Source: Cytobacillus oceanisediminis (GTDB lineage: Bacteria; Bacillota; Bacilli; Bacillales; Cytobacillaceae). From it: a DNA stretch of 64,000 nucleotides. Below, one piece after another: positions 42,760 to 52,191 of this stretch. The notes beneath the pieces were generated by a model, which worked only from the letters and a program-made list of their open reading frames with translations, did no database searches and was not told the DNA's origin. Made by a program: the position numbers and the translations under genes. The stretch lies in the NCBI RefSeq assembly GCF_004366035.1, contig NZ_SOEE01000002.1, positions 1-64,000 on the forward strand. Direction: 5' to 3'. The stretch's first letter is position 1. Every line of letters starts with the position of its first letter.

Positions 42760-44575
42760 AAGGCTTTCACCCATTTGGTTTGCCGTCCTTTTAATCTGGA
42801 TTAAAACGGTCATTGTATCCTTTATCGGATTTAATCTGCATCCGGAGAACTGGACTGATATTTTATTTATGATTTTAAGCCCGATCGGGGCCATAATGGT
42901 CATTCTTGGAGTTAATATTTATTTTAAGCGAAAAGTGAAACCGGCAGCCATTTTTATAACAATGGTTATTTTGACGGGCATTCTTTTTGGGGATTTGCTT
43001 TATTATCGTTTTTATACTGATTTTGTAACCGTTCCGATCCTTTTTCAGTTTAAAAATGTCGGAGGGATTGGACCGAGTACACTTGAATTGATTAGCCCGT
43101 GGGATCTTCTGTTATTTGCTGATCTGGCCGTTTTTTGGCTTTTCTATATAAAAAGAAAGTCAGTACATGAACAAATCACTGCTAAGTCAAAAAGAGTATA
43201 CACGGCTGTCAGTGTGTTATTTATATTCATGACCATCATTCTCGGCATGGTGAAAGTGCCTCATTTATTTTCGGAATCCTATAATCGCCAGCAGCTTGTT
43301 AAGCATATAGGTTTGTATCAGTATCATCTCTATGATATTGGCATCGCCGCATCATACCCGCTCAATCGCGCTTTTGCCAGTCCATCTGATGCAGAAGCCT
43401 CAGCGGAGTATGTCCAATCCCAAGAAGATAAGCCATCAGATTATTTTGGTGCGGCAAAAGGAATGAATGTCGTTCTGATTAGTATGGAGTCCACACAGAA
43501 TTTTGTTATCAATCAGAAGGTGAATGGCCAGGAAATAACCCCATTCCTTAATTCACTGATTGAAGACAGCTTTTATTTCAGCCAGGTATATGATCAGACA
43601 GCACAGGGGAAAACGTCTGACTCGGAATTCATGATCGATACAGGCCTTTATCCATTATCCAGCGGATCTGCGTTTGTCAGAAAAACGGAGAATGCTTATC
43701 GAAGTCTGCCGCATATTCTATCTGATGAGAAGTATTACTCAGCTGTTTTCCATGGGAATGACGCTTCGTTCTGGAATCGGGAGGCCATGTATGATTCTCT
43801 GGGGTATAATCGTTATTTTTCTAAAGCCGATTATTTGGTCACTGAAGAAAACTCAGTGAACTACGGCATTAAGGATATCCCATTCTTCCAGCAGTCCATT
43901 CAGCATCTGGAGAAACTGCAAAAGCCTTTCTATGCCAGATTTATTACATTGACAAACCATTTCCCATTCTTGCTGGAGGAGGAAGATCAGTTCATTCCTG
44001 AGTCCAGCACGAGTGAAATGGTCGTCAACCGCTATGTGACAACCGTTAGATATCAGGATGAAGCCATTAAAACATTCTTCCAGGATTTAAAATCAAGCGG
44101 ACTCTATGAAAATACGATGTTTGTATTGTACGGCGACCATTATGGCATCTCGGACAAATACGAACATGGCGTTCTGGAGCTGCTGGGACAGGAAGATACC
44201 ATAGTTAATCGAATGCAGCTGCAGAGTGTGCCGCTGATTATTCATGTGCCAGGTGTGGAAGGCAAAACGTTTTCGAACATTGGCGGGGAAATTGATATCA
44301 GGGCAACAATCCTACATCTGCTCGGCATTAGTGCTGAGGATAACTTCAGCTTCGGGCATAACCTTTTTACAAGGGATCCCAATCATCCAGTTATTTTCCG
44401 GGATGGAAGCTTTATGGCTAAAGACTATTTTTACAAATCCGGTAAATGCTTCAAAAGCGAATCGGAAGAAGAAACAGATATCGCCAGCTGTGAACCGTTA
44501 ATGGATATCTCAAGAAAAGAGCTAGGGCTATCTGATGACATTGTGCATGGAGATCTGATGAGGTTTATGGAATAA
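42746..44575 (+). CDS. LtaS-like sulfatase-fold membrane enzyme
   Basis: 609 residues from ATG 42746, inside the end of the previous gene. Five N-terminal helices (about 1-165), then an extracellular sulfatase domain with VVLISMEST metal site, catalytic Thr290 in QGKTSDSEF, LTNHFPF, GDHYG and VPLIIHVPG. The family includes lipoteichoic acid synthase and primase, which transfer glycerol phosphate from phosphatidylglycerol. C-terminal two Cys (GKC, ASC) may form a disulfide. Its coupling to a PlsY and a GNAT-aminotransferase suggests a modified glycerolipid or teichoic-acid-type product. Confidence 0.86.
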   Translation: MKLFKRLSPIWFAVLLIWIKTVIVSFIGFNLHPENWTDILFMILSPIGAIMVILGVNIYFKRKVKPAAIFITMVILTGILFGDLLYYRFYTDFVTVPILFQFKNVGGIGPSTLELISPWDLLLFADLAVFWLFYIKRKSVHEQITAKSKRVYTAVSVLFIFMTIILGMVKVPHLFSESYNRQQLVKHIGLYQYHLYDIGIAASYPLNRAFASPSDAEASAEYVQSQEDKPSDYFGAAKGMNVVLISMESTQNFVINQKVNGQEITPFLNSLIEDSFYFSQVYDQTAQGKTSDSEFMIDTGLYPLSSGSAFVRKTENAYRSLPHILSDEKYYSAVFHGNDASFWNREAMYDSLGYNRYFSKADYLVTEENSVNYGIKDIPFFQQSIQHLEKLQKPFYARFITLTNHFPFLLEEEDQFIPESSTSEMVVNRYVTTVRYQDEAIKTFFQDLKSSGLYENTMFVLYGDHYGISDKYEHGVLELLGQEDTIVNRMQLQSVPLIIHVPGVEGKTFSNIGGEIDIRATILHLLGISAEDNFSFGHNLFTRDPNHPVIFRDGSFMAKDYFYKSGKCFKSESEEETDIASCEPLMDISRKELGLSDDIVHGDLMRFME

Positions 44576-44595
44576 TTGTTGGAGGAAAAGCATGC

Positions 44596-44901
44596 ATGGA
44601 AGTGTTTGGGTTTATATTTTTGTGGGGAATCCCATTGCTGCTGCTTTGGAGCTTTATCCTAACGCTTGTCGAAGTTAAGAGAGCAGGCAGCGAAGGACAG
44701 TTCCTGGGCAGGACGCTGACATTTATTGGCGGAATTTATCATTATACCATTTCTTCATTTGCAGCATGGATTGGTTTGATTGCCATCGCATTTGGTATTG
44801 CAGCCCTGGTAGAGGGGGCCATTTTCGGAGCATTATTTTTTGGTTTATTTGGTGTTTTTATGGTTTATAACTTTTTTCCGAGATTGAATATGCCGGAATG
44901 A
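44596..44901 (+). CDS. Small membrane protein of the PlsY-LtaS cluster
   Basis: 101 residues, ATG 44596 with GGAGGA nine bases before. Three hydrophobic segments (about 5-25, 50-75, 78-95). No family recognised. Last gene of the cluster, followed by a terminator, so it is probably a subunit or accessory protein of the same pathway. Confidence 0.65.
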   Translation: MEVFGFIFLWGIPLLLLWSFILTLVEVKRAGSEGQFLGRTLTFIGGIYHYTISSFAAWIGLIAIAFGIAALVEGAIFGALFFGLFGVFMVYNFFPRLNMPE

Positions 44902-44906
44902 GATGG

Positions 44907-44935
44907 AGGTATGTCCTTTTGGGCATGCCTTTTAT
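44907..44935 (+). terminator. Terminator of the PlsY-LtaS cluster
   Basis: AGGTATG ... CATGCCTTTTATTTT hairpin with one wobble pair. Confidence 0.65.
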
Positions 44936-45311
44936 TTTGGCTGTTATCATAAAATTGATCAGCCCTTACGCTATGCTCATGTAAACATGAGAAACAGATA
45001 CCTGAGTAAAGGGCCTGTACATTTCGGACTCGATAAGAAGAAATTTTAGGGTAAGAGTCCGTCTTCGGACAGAAAAAGTGAAAATAAGAGGGAAGGAATC
45101 CGAAGTTGGTGCGACTTCGGACAGGAGAAGAGGAAACAGGAGGGAAAGAGGTCCGAAGATGGTGCGACTTCGGACAGAAGAAAAGGAAACAAGAGGGAAA
45201 GTGTCTGAACCTGTTGCAACTATGGACCGAAAGTTAGCGAGCAAGTCAGAACCCGTTTCCTGGAATATTCTAAAACGACAGACCCTCTTTATTAAATACT
45301 CTGCCCCAGTT
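44936..45311. other. Gap occupied by a tandem repeat
   Basis: No gene. The main content is the 52-53-bp array at 45063-45260. Reading frames through it are a side effect of its purine-rich sequence. Confidence 0.5.
45063..45260. repeat. Tandem 52-53-bp repeat with internal hairpins
   Basis: Four decaying units start at 45063, 45115, 45168 and 45220. Each begins CTTCGGACAG and ends in a TCCGAAG...GCGA segment that pairs with the next unit's CTTCGGA. A purine-rich spacer (GGAAACAAGAGGGAAAG) lies between. This makes a chain of TCCGAAG/CTTCGGA hairpins. Confidence 0.7.
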
Positions 45312-45797
45312 TTAAAACTGTTTTGCAATAGAACGATAAATCTGCTTAATCGTTTCCATGTGCAGCGCTTCATGATAAAAGCCGAACAAAAAAGCTTCCC
45401 CGGTTGTGTAGAATGTAATGCCGCCGCGGTTTGTGAAGGGACTTGGCAGTTTGTGTTCCATACGCCCATGAAGAAATGTCTTTATTCTGGATTTTTGTTC
45501 GGTTAAGACAGATGCAATTTCGTCGAAAGTATGCGGTGGTTCGGTCCAATCGGCAGGCTTAGTCCCAGCGCCAAATAACTGTTCATAGTTCTTCGGGACG
45601 TTCATTTCTTCACCTGATATTCCAAAGACAAGCTTTTCCTGCACAAATGCAATATGCCCGAAGTTCCAGCGGATGCTATTGTTAAATCCTTCTGGAATGA
45701 TATCGGCCATTTCTTCAGGAATCCGTTTGATCGATTTTTCAGTAATGCCCCGCACTGTTTCCATATGTTCAAAAATAGTCTGTTCCAATACACTCAC
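45312..45797 (-). CDS. DinB-family protein
   Basis: 161 residues, four-helix DinB/YfiT-like fold. Metal-binding His in WNFGHIAF and the pair in FYHEALHME. Family members are probable metal-dependent thiol (bacillithiol or other) transferases or stress proteins; substrate unknown. Single gene. Confidence 0.85.
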   Translation of the reverse strand: MSVLEQTIFEHMETVRGITEKSIKRIPEEMADIIPEGFNNSIRWNFGHIAFVQEKLVFGISGEEMNVPKNYEQLFGAGTKPADWTEPPHTFDEIASVLTEQKSRIKTFLHGRMEHKLPSPFTNRGGITFYTTGEAFLFGFYHEALHMETIKQIYRSIAKQF

Positions 45798-46007
45798 CCT
45801 CCATAATCATGCTCATTGCATAATGTTCTAGGAATTCACTTCATTTTCCTACATCTATATTTATTTTTTTCTTAAAAGAGCTATGAATGAAAATTAATAA
45901 CCTTAAGTCTCAAGTCCTATAAGCATATACAGCGCAGGCTTCTTAATCTAGAGACCGTGTTTCTTTATTATAAAAATATAAACATATTTTTGATAAGGAG
46001 ATACGTT

Positions 46008-46616
46008 ATGTCTAATCAAAAAATCTATATACTCCTTACGGATACCGGAACGTTATTTACCCGGCTTATTAAGCTTTACACAAAAAAGCCGTACAATCAT
46101 GCTTCTATCTCACTTGATCCTGAATTAAAAGAAGTGTACAGCTTTGGCAGAAAAACAGCGAAAAATCCATTCATAGGCGGCTTTGTTAAAGAAAATATAC
46201 GAGGAGAATTTTTTAGCAACTCTAGATGTACAGTCATTAGCTGTTCTGTTACAGACGCACAGCAGAACAAGCTTAAAGCATTCATAAATAAGATAGAATC
46301 TGAGAAAGACGATTACGGATATAATCTGCTGGGGCTATTTGCGATCATGTTTAATAAACAACTCTCAAGAAATAATGCTTTTTTCTGCTCTCAATTTGTA
46401 GCAACTGTCCTACAGAGGTGTGAGATTGTCCATTTTACTAAACCGCCATCGCTGGTTATACCGCATGAGTTTATGGAAATGGAAGCTTTCCATGTTGTTT
46501 TTAAAGGAAATCTGAAAGAGTATTTTTTGAATTTAGACAGCCGGACTATAGATATAAACACATACATTTCATCCCCCGACCAGGAACAGTTCGGACAATC
46601 AATGGCCATTTCCTAA
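46008..46616 (+). CDS. Permuted papain-like (YiiX/NlpC-P60-type) hydrolase
   Basis: 202 residues from the ATG after AAGGAG; an upstream start adds an implausible leader. No signal peptide. The catalytic His comes before the Cys, as in permuted papain-fold enzymes: YNHASISLD near residue 28 and FFCSQFVATVL near 127. The family cleaves amide or ester bonds in lipids or peptides; substrate unknown. Its last bases overlap the convergent AraC gene by four. Confidence 0.8.
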   Translation: MSNQKIYILLTDTGTLFTRLIKLYTKKPYNHASISLDPELKEVYSFGRKTAKNPFIGGFVKENIRGEFFSNSRCTVISCSVTDAQQNKLKAFINKIESEKDDYGYNLLGLFAIMFNKQLSRNNAFFCSQFVATVLQRCEIVHFTKPPSLVIPHEFMEMEAFHVVFKGNLKEYFLNLDSRTIDINTYISSPDQEQFGQSMAIS

Positions 46617-47515
46617 GGTGACTGCAATGAATTCCGATTCTTTTTATACGCTAAAGGTGTCATATTCATAGACTTTCGGAATTTTTCAATAAAGTAACTG
46701 CTGCTGTTGAATCCTACTTTAAAGGCAACTTCTGTTACATTGGAGTCTCTTTCTTGAAGCAGAGTGAGACTTTTTTGTATGCGATAATGAATCAGGTAGT
46801 TAATGGGTGTCGTCTTTAAGATTTTTTTAAAATATCTGCAGCATTCAGAATTGCTCAGTCTGCCGGCTTTGGCAATATCGGCAAGAGAGACTTTTTCAGC
46901 GAAATGCTGATGGATCCAATTCAGCATTTCCTTCATCCGAACATGCTTTTCAACTTCAGCCTGGCTGTATTCCAATTGGAATCCGTTCCTGATTAACTGC
47001 TGCCAGATGACCGTCAGCAGACTGGTTATGTTAATCTCATAAAATGGAGAGTTTTCATTAATTAGTTTTTTGATTTCTATGATGCTGTTTAATATGTTTT
47101 TCCCCCATTCCTCGCTGTGTTTCAGGATTATGTAAGGAAGATTTGTTGCTGATATGTACGGATATACATAGCTGCTGAATAACTCCTGCGGGAGAAGGAA
47201 GTGAGGGGAGACATTTAAACAAATATAAACGCAATCTCCGCTAACATCCTCGGCTGAATGAAGACACCCGCTATTGATGAAAATGCCGTCTCCTTCTTTT
47301 ACCAATAATTTTTCTTCATTGATTTGGACCATAGCTTCCCCTTTTACAGTATGGATAAATTGAATTTCCTCATGCCAGTGCAAAGGGATTTTGCCATGGA
47401 TATTATCTGCAATCTTCGTTTCGTAGCTGGCCACCGGCAACACCACCGTCCTGTGGCTCGTCAATTCTTTCAGGCTTTTATCCACTTTAAAATCTTTAAT
47501 CTGCAAAAGAGCCAC
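46613..47515 (-). CDS. AraC-family regulator with cupin sensor
   Basis: 300 residues. N-terminal cupin (about 30-110: [36 protein letters not shown]), then two helix-turn-helix motifs (about 210-295: [41 protein letters not shown]). Divergent from the EamA exporter gene 96 bases away, its most likely target. Confidence 0.9.
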   Translation of the reverse strand: MALLQIKDFKVDKSLKELTSHRTVVLPVASYETKIADNIHGKIPLHWHEEIQFIHTVKGEAMVQINEEKLLVKEGDGIFINSGCLHSAEDVSGDCVYICLNVSPHFLLPQELFSSYVYPYISATNLPYIILKHSEEWGKNILNSIIEIKKLINENSPFYEINITSLLTVIWQQLIRNGFQLEYSQAEVEKHVRMKEMLNWIHQHFAEKVSLADIAKAGRLSNSECCRYFKKILKTTPINYLIHYRIQKSLTLLQERDSNVTEVAFKVGFNSSSYFIEKFRKSMNMTPLAYKKNRNSLQSP

Positions 47516-47611
47516 CTCAATATAGTTATATTTTTTTATTATATTCAGCTATATTTATCACAGGATTTGGATTATTATAACACTATTATTATATTTAAGG
47601 TGGAATATAAC

Positions 47612-48565
47612 ATGAATGGACGTTCAAGGAGCACGGGTTTATTGCTTGTTATTTTTGGAGCTTCATTTTGGGGTATTGGCGGAACAGTTGCCCAAAAGCT
47701 TTTTCAGGAATTTGGAATCTCTGTTGATTGGCTTGTCACTGCCCGGCTTCTGACAGCAGGCATTCTTCTGTTAGCCGTACAATTTTTAATGAAAGACCGC
47801 TCACAGGTATTTGGAGTATGGAAGAATAAGACGGCAGCCATCATGCTCTTAATCTTTGGCCTCGCAGGCATGCTGGCTGTGCAGTATACCTATATGGCTT
47901 CAATTCATCATGGCAATGCGGCTGTTGCCACATTGCTTCAATATCTTGCACCGGCTATGATTATCATTTACCTGGTTCTGCGGAAACAATCCGTATTTTC
48001 GAGGCAGGATTTTGTAACAGTTTCTCTTGCTTTAGCGGGATGTTTTTTTCTATTGACTAACGGTTCCGTCTCTCAGCTTTCCGTACCGGCACCTGCTGTT
48101 GTGTGGGGAGTTCTATCTGGTGTGGCACTCGCGTTTTATACTTTGTACGCCATCCCGCTGCTGAAGGAATATGATTCCCTTGTCGTTGTTGGATGGGCGA
48201 TGGTCATTGGCGGATCTGCATTGAGTTTAATCCATCCCCCATGGCAAATGGATTTTGGCAGCTTAACAGCTGAAGCTGGACTGTACTTGTTTTTTGTCAT
48301 TATTTTTGGAACGATGCTCGCATTCTGGTTTTATATTGAAAGTCTCCAAACCCTTTCTCCAACAGAAACCAGCCTCTTAAGCAGCCTGGAGCCCCTCGCG
48401 GCAGTATTTACTACTGTTATCTGGCTGAATGAACCTTTCGGCATGTTCCAGTGGGCGGGAACAGCCTGTATCTTTGGCATGATTCTGCTGCTGGCTTTAA
48501 ATAAACAGAAACCTGCAAAGAACAGTCATTGTTCTGAAAATGAGGAACCGTTAAGAGTGAGCTGA
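47612..48565 (+). CDS. EamA/DMT-family transporter
   Basis: 317 residues from the ATG after AAGGTGG; a longer frame exists upstream but overlaps the divergent regulator. Ten helices in two EamA repeats ([51 protein letters not shown]). Likely exports an amino acid or metabolite, controlled by the adjacent AraC protein. Confidence 0.92.
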   Translation: MNGRSRSTGLLLVIFGASFWGIGGTVAQKLFQEFGISVDWLVTARLLTAGILLLAVQFLMKDRSQVFGVWKNKTAAIMLLIFGLAGMLAVQYTYMASIHHGNAAVATLLQYLAPAMIIIYLVLRKQSVFSRQDFVTVSLALAGCFFLLTNGSVSQLSVPAPAVVWGVLSGVALAFYTLYAIPLLKEYDSLVVVGWAMVIGGSALSLIHPPWQMDFGSLTAEAGLYLFFVIIFGTMLAFWFYIESLQTLSPTETSLLSSLEPLAAVFTTVIWLNEPFGMFQWAGTACIFGMILLLALNKQKPAKNSHCSENEEPLRVS

Positions 48566-48600
48566 AAGCCAGTCCCTTTAGAAGGGGGCTGGTTTTTTCT
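48566..48600 (+). terminator. Intrinsic terminator
   Basis: AAGCCAGTCCC ... GGGGGCTGG then TTTTTTCTT. Confidence 0.8.
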
Positions 48601-48637
48601 TACTTGGGCTTGGAGCGGAGGTTGGACAACAAAATGA

Positions 48638-48814
48638 TTTCGCTCATAAATCCAAGAAATTCGCTCATAAAAAAGGATTTTCGCCCATAAACCGAAGAAA
48701 ATCGCTCATAAAAAAGGATTTTCGCTTATAAACCGAAGAAAATCGCTCATAAAATAAAAGTTTCTCCCATAAGAAACAAAAATCGCTTATAACAAAATAT
48801 TTCCGCTTAAAACC
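48638..48814. repeat. Nine-unit array with 20-21-bp period
   Basis: The core TCGCTCATAA (variants TCGCCCATAA, TCGCTTATAA, TCTCCCATAA) starts at 48640, 48661, 48681, 48702, 48722, 48743, 48763, 48783 and about 48803. Spacers alternate between an AAAAGGATT type and a CCGAAGAAAA type, giving a 41-bp higher-order unit. The period is almost exactly two helical turns. It fills the gap before the oxidoreductase gene. Confidence 0.75.
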
Positions 48815-48935
48815 TCTAAAATCTAAAATCTTAATAAATTCTCTTCTATAATTTTGCTCACACTAAGCATTATATTTTGCTAAATTTATTTCGGTTGTTA
48901 AAATAAAATCAATTCTTCATGAAGGAGATTATAAA

Positions 48936-49937
48936 ATGACTAATATACAAATACCTGTTTCTGTTTTGAATCTTGCTCCAATACGAGAGGGGAAGGACAG
49001 CAGGCAGGCAATCGAGGATCTAGCCGATCTGGCTCAGGCAACAGAGGAGATGGGCTACAAACGCTATTGGATAGCAGAGCATCATAATACTCCAACACTG
49101 GTCAGTTCTGCCACTGCTATTTTAATAAAACATGCATTGGAACATACAAAAACCATTCGCATTGGTTCAGGCGGAATCATGCTGCCGAACCATGCACCAT
49201 TAGTTGTTGCCGAGCAGTTCGGAACGATGGCGACGATTTATCCGGATCGTGTTGATCTTGGTCTTGGAAGGGCACCTGGAACGGATATGATGACAGCTAA
49301 TGCGCTTCGCCGCTCGAAAAATGATTCTGTTTATACATTCCCGGACGATGTTAAGCAGCTGCTGACATACTTTGGTCCGTTAGAGGAGCAAAGTTATGTT
49401 AAAGCACATCCGGGAGTGGAAACGAACATTCCAATTTATATTCTTGGCTCTTCGACAGATTCTGCCTATTTGGCTGCAGAGCTGGGGCTTCCTTATGTAT
49501 TTGCCTCACACTTTGCTCCAAGATGGATGGAGGATGCCATCCGGATCTACCGTGCCAACTTTAAGCCTTCGAAGTATCTTGATAAACCATATATGATGGT
49601 ATGCTTAAATGTCATTGCAGCGGAAACGGATGAGGAAGCCGAATTCTTATCAACCACGATGAAGCAGTTCTTCTTGAATGTTGTCAGAGGAACTTCCATG
49701 AAATTGAGCCCGCCAGTCGATGACTTGGATTCGATCTGGAACCCAATGGAGAAGGAAGCGGCAGAGGGAATGTCAAGCGTGACCTTTATGGGGAGCAAAG
49801 AAACAGTCAAGGGGCAGCTGGAGCAATTCCAGGATATGTACAATGTCGATGAAATCATGGCGGTTTCTTATATCTATGATGAAGAAAAACAAAAACGTTC
49901 ATATGAAATATTTAAGGAAATTACAGACGGCAAATGA
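48936..49937 (+). CDS. LLM-class flavin-dependent oxidoreductase (luciferase-like)
   Basis: 333 residues. Bacterial luciferase-like TIM barrel of the MsnO8/YwcH type: [12 protein letters not shown] start, [55 protein letters not shown] ribosome site. Uses reduced FMN and oxygen; substrate unknown. Single gene with its own terminator. Confidence 0.92.
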   Translation: MTNIQIPVSVLNLAPIREGKDSRQAIEDLADLAQATEEMGYKRYWIAEHHNTPTLVSSATAILIKHALEHTKTIRIGSGGIMLPNHAPLVVAEQFGTMATIYPDRVDLGLGRAPGTDMMTANALRRSKNDSVYTFPDDVKQLLTYFGPLEEQSYVKAHPGVETNIPIYILGSSTDSAYLAAELGLPYVFASHFAPRWMEDAIRIYRANFKPSKYLDKPYMMVCLNVIAAETDEEAEFLSTTMKQFFLNVVRGTSMKLSPPVDDLDSIWNPMEKEAAEGMSSVTFMGSKETVKGQLEQFQDMYNVDEIMAVSYIYDEEKQKRSYEIFKEITDGK

Positions 49938-49965
49938 GCGGGGAAATAATCCCCGCTCTTTTTTT
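49936..49965 (+). terminator. Strong intrinsic terminator
   Basis: GAGCGGGGA / TCCCCGCTC stem followed by TTTTTTT. Confidence 0.88.
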
Positions 49966-50472
49966 ATAGATTTAAAAGGTTTTGAACTTCTTTACAAGTC
50001 CAGTTCAAACCATACATGCGATGTCACAAGACGATCCTTCAAAAAGGGGAAGAACCCCTTTCTTTCGAGGCTCGTCTTTTTGCTTGTGGTCTTGACAAGG
50101 AAGGCTGCGCCAGAATAATCAGTACAAAGCCAAAAGCAGCAGCTTTAGGGAGTATTTGGTCATGAAGACATTGCCGCGGGTTGTGGCTTATTTAATCTGC
50201 GTACCCTTAGAGGGCAAGGAGCTTCCGTTTATCATATTTCTCGGGAAAGCGCAGGATTAGACTTTTCTTGCGCTGAAAGGTCGGATAATGGCCCTTTGTG
50301 GCGAAATCGTTGCGCTTACATGAAAAAATAAAAGACTGCATTGGGAACTCTATAAAAATTTTTTAAACATGGTATTTAAATGGATGTTTATATGCAAGAA
50401 GTGGAAGCCTAATCACATTAGAAAAATTCCTGTATGGAGAACATGATTTTAGCTATTTAAAGGGTGAATAAA
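49966..50472. other. Gap with a nested inverted repeat
   Basis: Holds the compound hairpin at 50022-50097. Further on, GC-richer sequence (50100-50330) looks like decayed coding DNA but I cannot recover a protein. The ger operon promoter must lie near the right end; no confident sigma-G box was assigned. Confidence 0.45.
50022..50097. other. Compound nested hairpin, possible structured RNA
   Basis: From outside in: TGTCA/TGACA, CACAAG/CTTGTG, ACGATCCT/AGGCTCGT (one mismatch) and AAGGGG/CCCCTT pair around one centre. TCGTCTTTTTGC gives a T-run on the plus strand. It may be a terminator, an element remnant or a small structured RNA. Confidence 0.45.
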
Positions 50473-50601
50473 ATGTGGAAAGCCATCGTTTCCCATCTGC
50501 CTGATTGGGAAGTTTTTTTGCAGAGTTTTGCTGTGATCATTGTACCGATAGGGATTTCAAGGTTTTTTCACAAAATCGGACCTTCAAAGGAGGGTTCTTG
50601 A
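50473..50601 (+). CDS. Small membrane protein at the head of the ger operon
   Basis: 42 residues: MWKAIVSHLPDWEVFLQS, then a hydrophobic helix (about 15-30) and a basic end. AGGG ribosome site; its TGA lies just before the gerA-type start and its last codons contain that gene's AAAGGAGG. Some ger operons carry small extra membrane proteins that adjust germinant response; a similar role is inferred. Confidence 0.55.
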   Translation: MWKAIVSHLPDWEVFLQSFAVIIVPIGISRFFHKIGPSKEGS

Positions 50602-50604
50602 ATA

Positions 50605-52167
50605 ATGAAAATGTCCCAAATAAAGAAAAAACCTATTAAAAGCAGTACCATGAAACATGAAAAGAAGAATGAGGATGAAGGCCCTTATGAACTAACGGGT
50701 GAAATTCAAAGAGATCTTCAACTATTTAAAAAGGAAATCGGACATAATTCGGACGTTCATTTTCGTGAATTTAATATTGGGCTAACGAGTATACGGGCAG
50801 TACTAATCTATGTTGATGGCCTTTCCGATAAAGAACTGATTGATAAACATATCATGAAGTCGTTAATGCAGGATTTTACAGATGCAAAGGGTGATGGAAG
50901 GCACGAGGCAAAAGAGAAATTTACAGTCGATTATATAAAAAGTCATATTCTGTCCCTTGGTGAAATCTCTGCTGCCTCCAATATAAAAGATACGGTGCCG
51001 CAAATTTTAAAGGGATCAGCTGTACTACTCCTCGACGGAGCCTTTGAAATGCTTATATTGGGTATTGCAAATGGGAAAACAAGGAATATTGAAGAGCCTG
51101 TTTCCGAGCAAGCTGTCAGAGGACCGCGTGAAGGCTTCACAGAAAATCTCAGCGATAATACAGCTCTCTTAAGGAGAAACGGCGGAACAGAAAAACTGAT
51201 ATTTTCAAAGTTTATAGTCGGAAAGCGCTCCAATAAAGATCTTATTGTTGCTTATATTGAAGATATTGCTAATCCAGCAATAGTTGAGGAAGTAAAGTCC
51301 AGAATTCAGCAAATTGACATCGATAATGTGATGGAATCTGGATATGTCGAACAGCTTATCGAGGATAATTTTATGAGTCCTTTTCCCCAAGCGCAGAATA
51401 CTGAACGTCCAGATAGAGTGAATGCTGCTTTAATGGAAGGGCGGGTAGCGATCCTCCTTGATGGCACTCCTTTTGCACTTCTTGTTCCCGTAACATTCAG
51501 CATGATGCTGCAAGCATCTGAGGATTATTATGAACGGTGGATTTCCGGCTCACTTATTCGATTATTGCGTTTTGTGGCCATCTTTATTTCACTTTTTGGG
51601 CCGGCACTTTACATCTCTTTCGTTTCATTTCATCAGGGTTTGATCCCGACTAAATTAGCGATGTCCATAATTGGCACCAGGGACGGGGTACCTTTTCCTT
51701 CTATAATAGAAGCTCTGATTATGGAAGTGGCAATTGAAATTCTTCGTGAGGCCGGGCTGAGGCTGCCAAAGCCAATTGGTCCTGCAATCGGCATTGTCGG
51801 GGCCTTAATTATTGGGGAGGCTGCAGTTTCAGCTGGAATTGTCAGCCCGATTATGGTCATAGTAGTTGCGGTTACAGCTATTTCATCTTTTGCTATTCCT
51901 GAATATAGCTTGGGGATTTCTCTGCGTTATCTTCGTTTTGTCTGCATGTTTTTTGCTGCTGTTTTTGGTTTATATGGGGTTATTTTGTTTTTCCTTTTTA
52001 TCAGCAGTCATTTAGTCAAGCTCAAGAGTTTTGGGGTACCCTATATCAGTCTGGCAGTTCCTTACCGGCTGAGTGACTGGAAGGACTTTATCGTACGGTT
52101 CCCGTTAAAAGTTTTGAAAGAAAGGCCAAGTATGCTTCACCCAAAGGACCCCACCCGGAAAGGATAG
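50605..52167 (+). CDS. GerA-family spore germination protein, A subunit
   Basis: 520 residues. Soluble N-terminal half (about 1-290), then about five membrane helices. Typical blocks: [78 protein letters not shown] and [25 protein letters not shown]. Forms the ion-channel-like subunit of a germinant receptor in the spore inner membrane. Forespore expression expected. Confidence 0.95.
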   Translation: MKMSQIKKKPIKSSTMKHEKKNEDEGPYELTGEIQRDLQLFKKEIGHNSDVHFREFNIGLTSIRAVLIYVDGLSDKELIDKHIMKSLMQDFTDAKGDGRHEAKEKFTVDYIKSHILSLGEISAASNIKDTVPQILKGSAVLLLDGAFEMLILGIANGKTRNIEEPVSEQAVRGPREGFTENLSDNTALLRRNGGTEKLIFSKFIVGKRSNKDLIVAYIEDIANPAIVEEVKSRIQQIDIDNVMESGYVEQLIEDNFMSPFPQAQNTERPDRVNAALMEGRVAILLDGTPFALLVPVTFSMMLQASEDYYERWISGSLIRLLRFVAIFISLFGPALYISFVSFHQGLIPTKLAMSIIGTRDGVPFPSIIEALIMEVAIEILREAGLRLPKPIGPAIGIVGALIIGEAAVSAGIVSPIMVIVVAVTAISSFAIPEYSLGISLRYLRFVCMFFAAVFGLYGVILFFLFISSHLVKLKSFGVPYISLAVPYRLSDWKDFIVRFPLKVLKERPSMLHPKDPTRKG

Positions 52168-52191
52168 ACTATTTCACAGGAGGTTATCCGC

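Noticed and set aside
45063-45260. CRISPR array
   Set aside because: Units are contiguous and similar along their whole length, with no unique spacers and no cas genes nearby.
45078-45506. 142-codon plus frame across the 52-bp repeats
   Set aside because: It reads through tandem intergenic repeats and then antisense to the DinB gene, with no ribosome site; an artefact of purine-rich repeats.
48638-48814. CRISPR array
   Set aside because: A 20-21-bp period with 10-base cores is too short for repeat-spacer units, and spacers recur instead of being unique.
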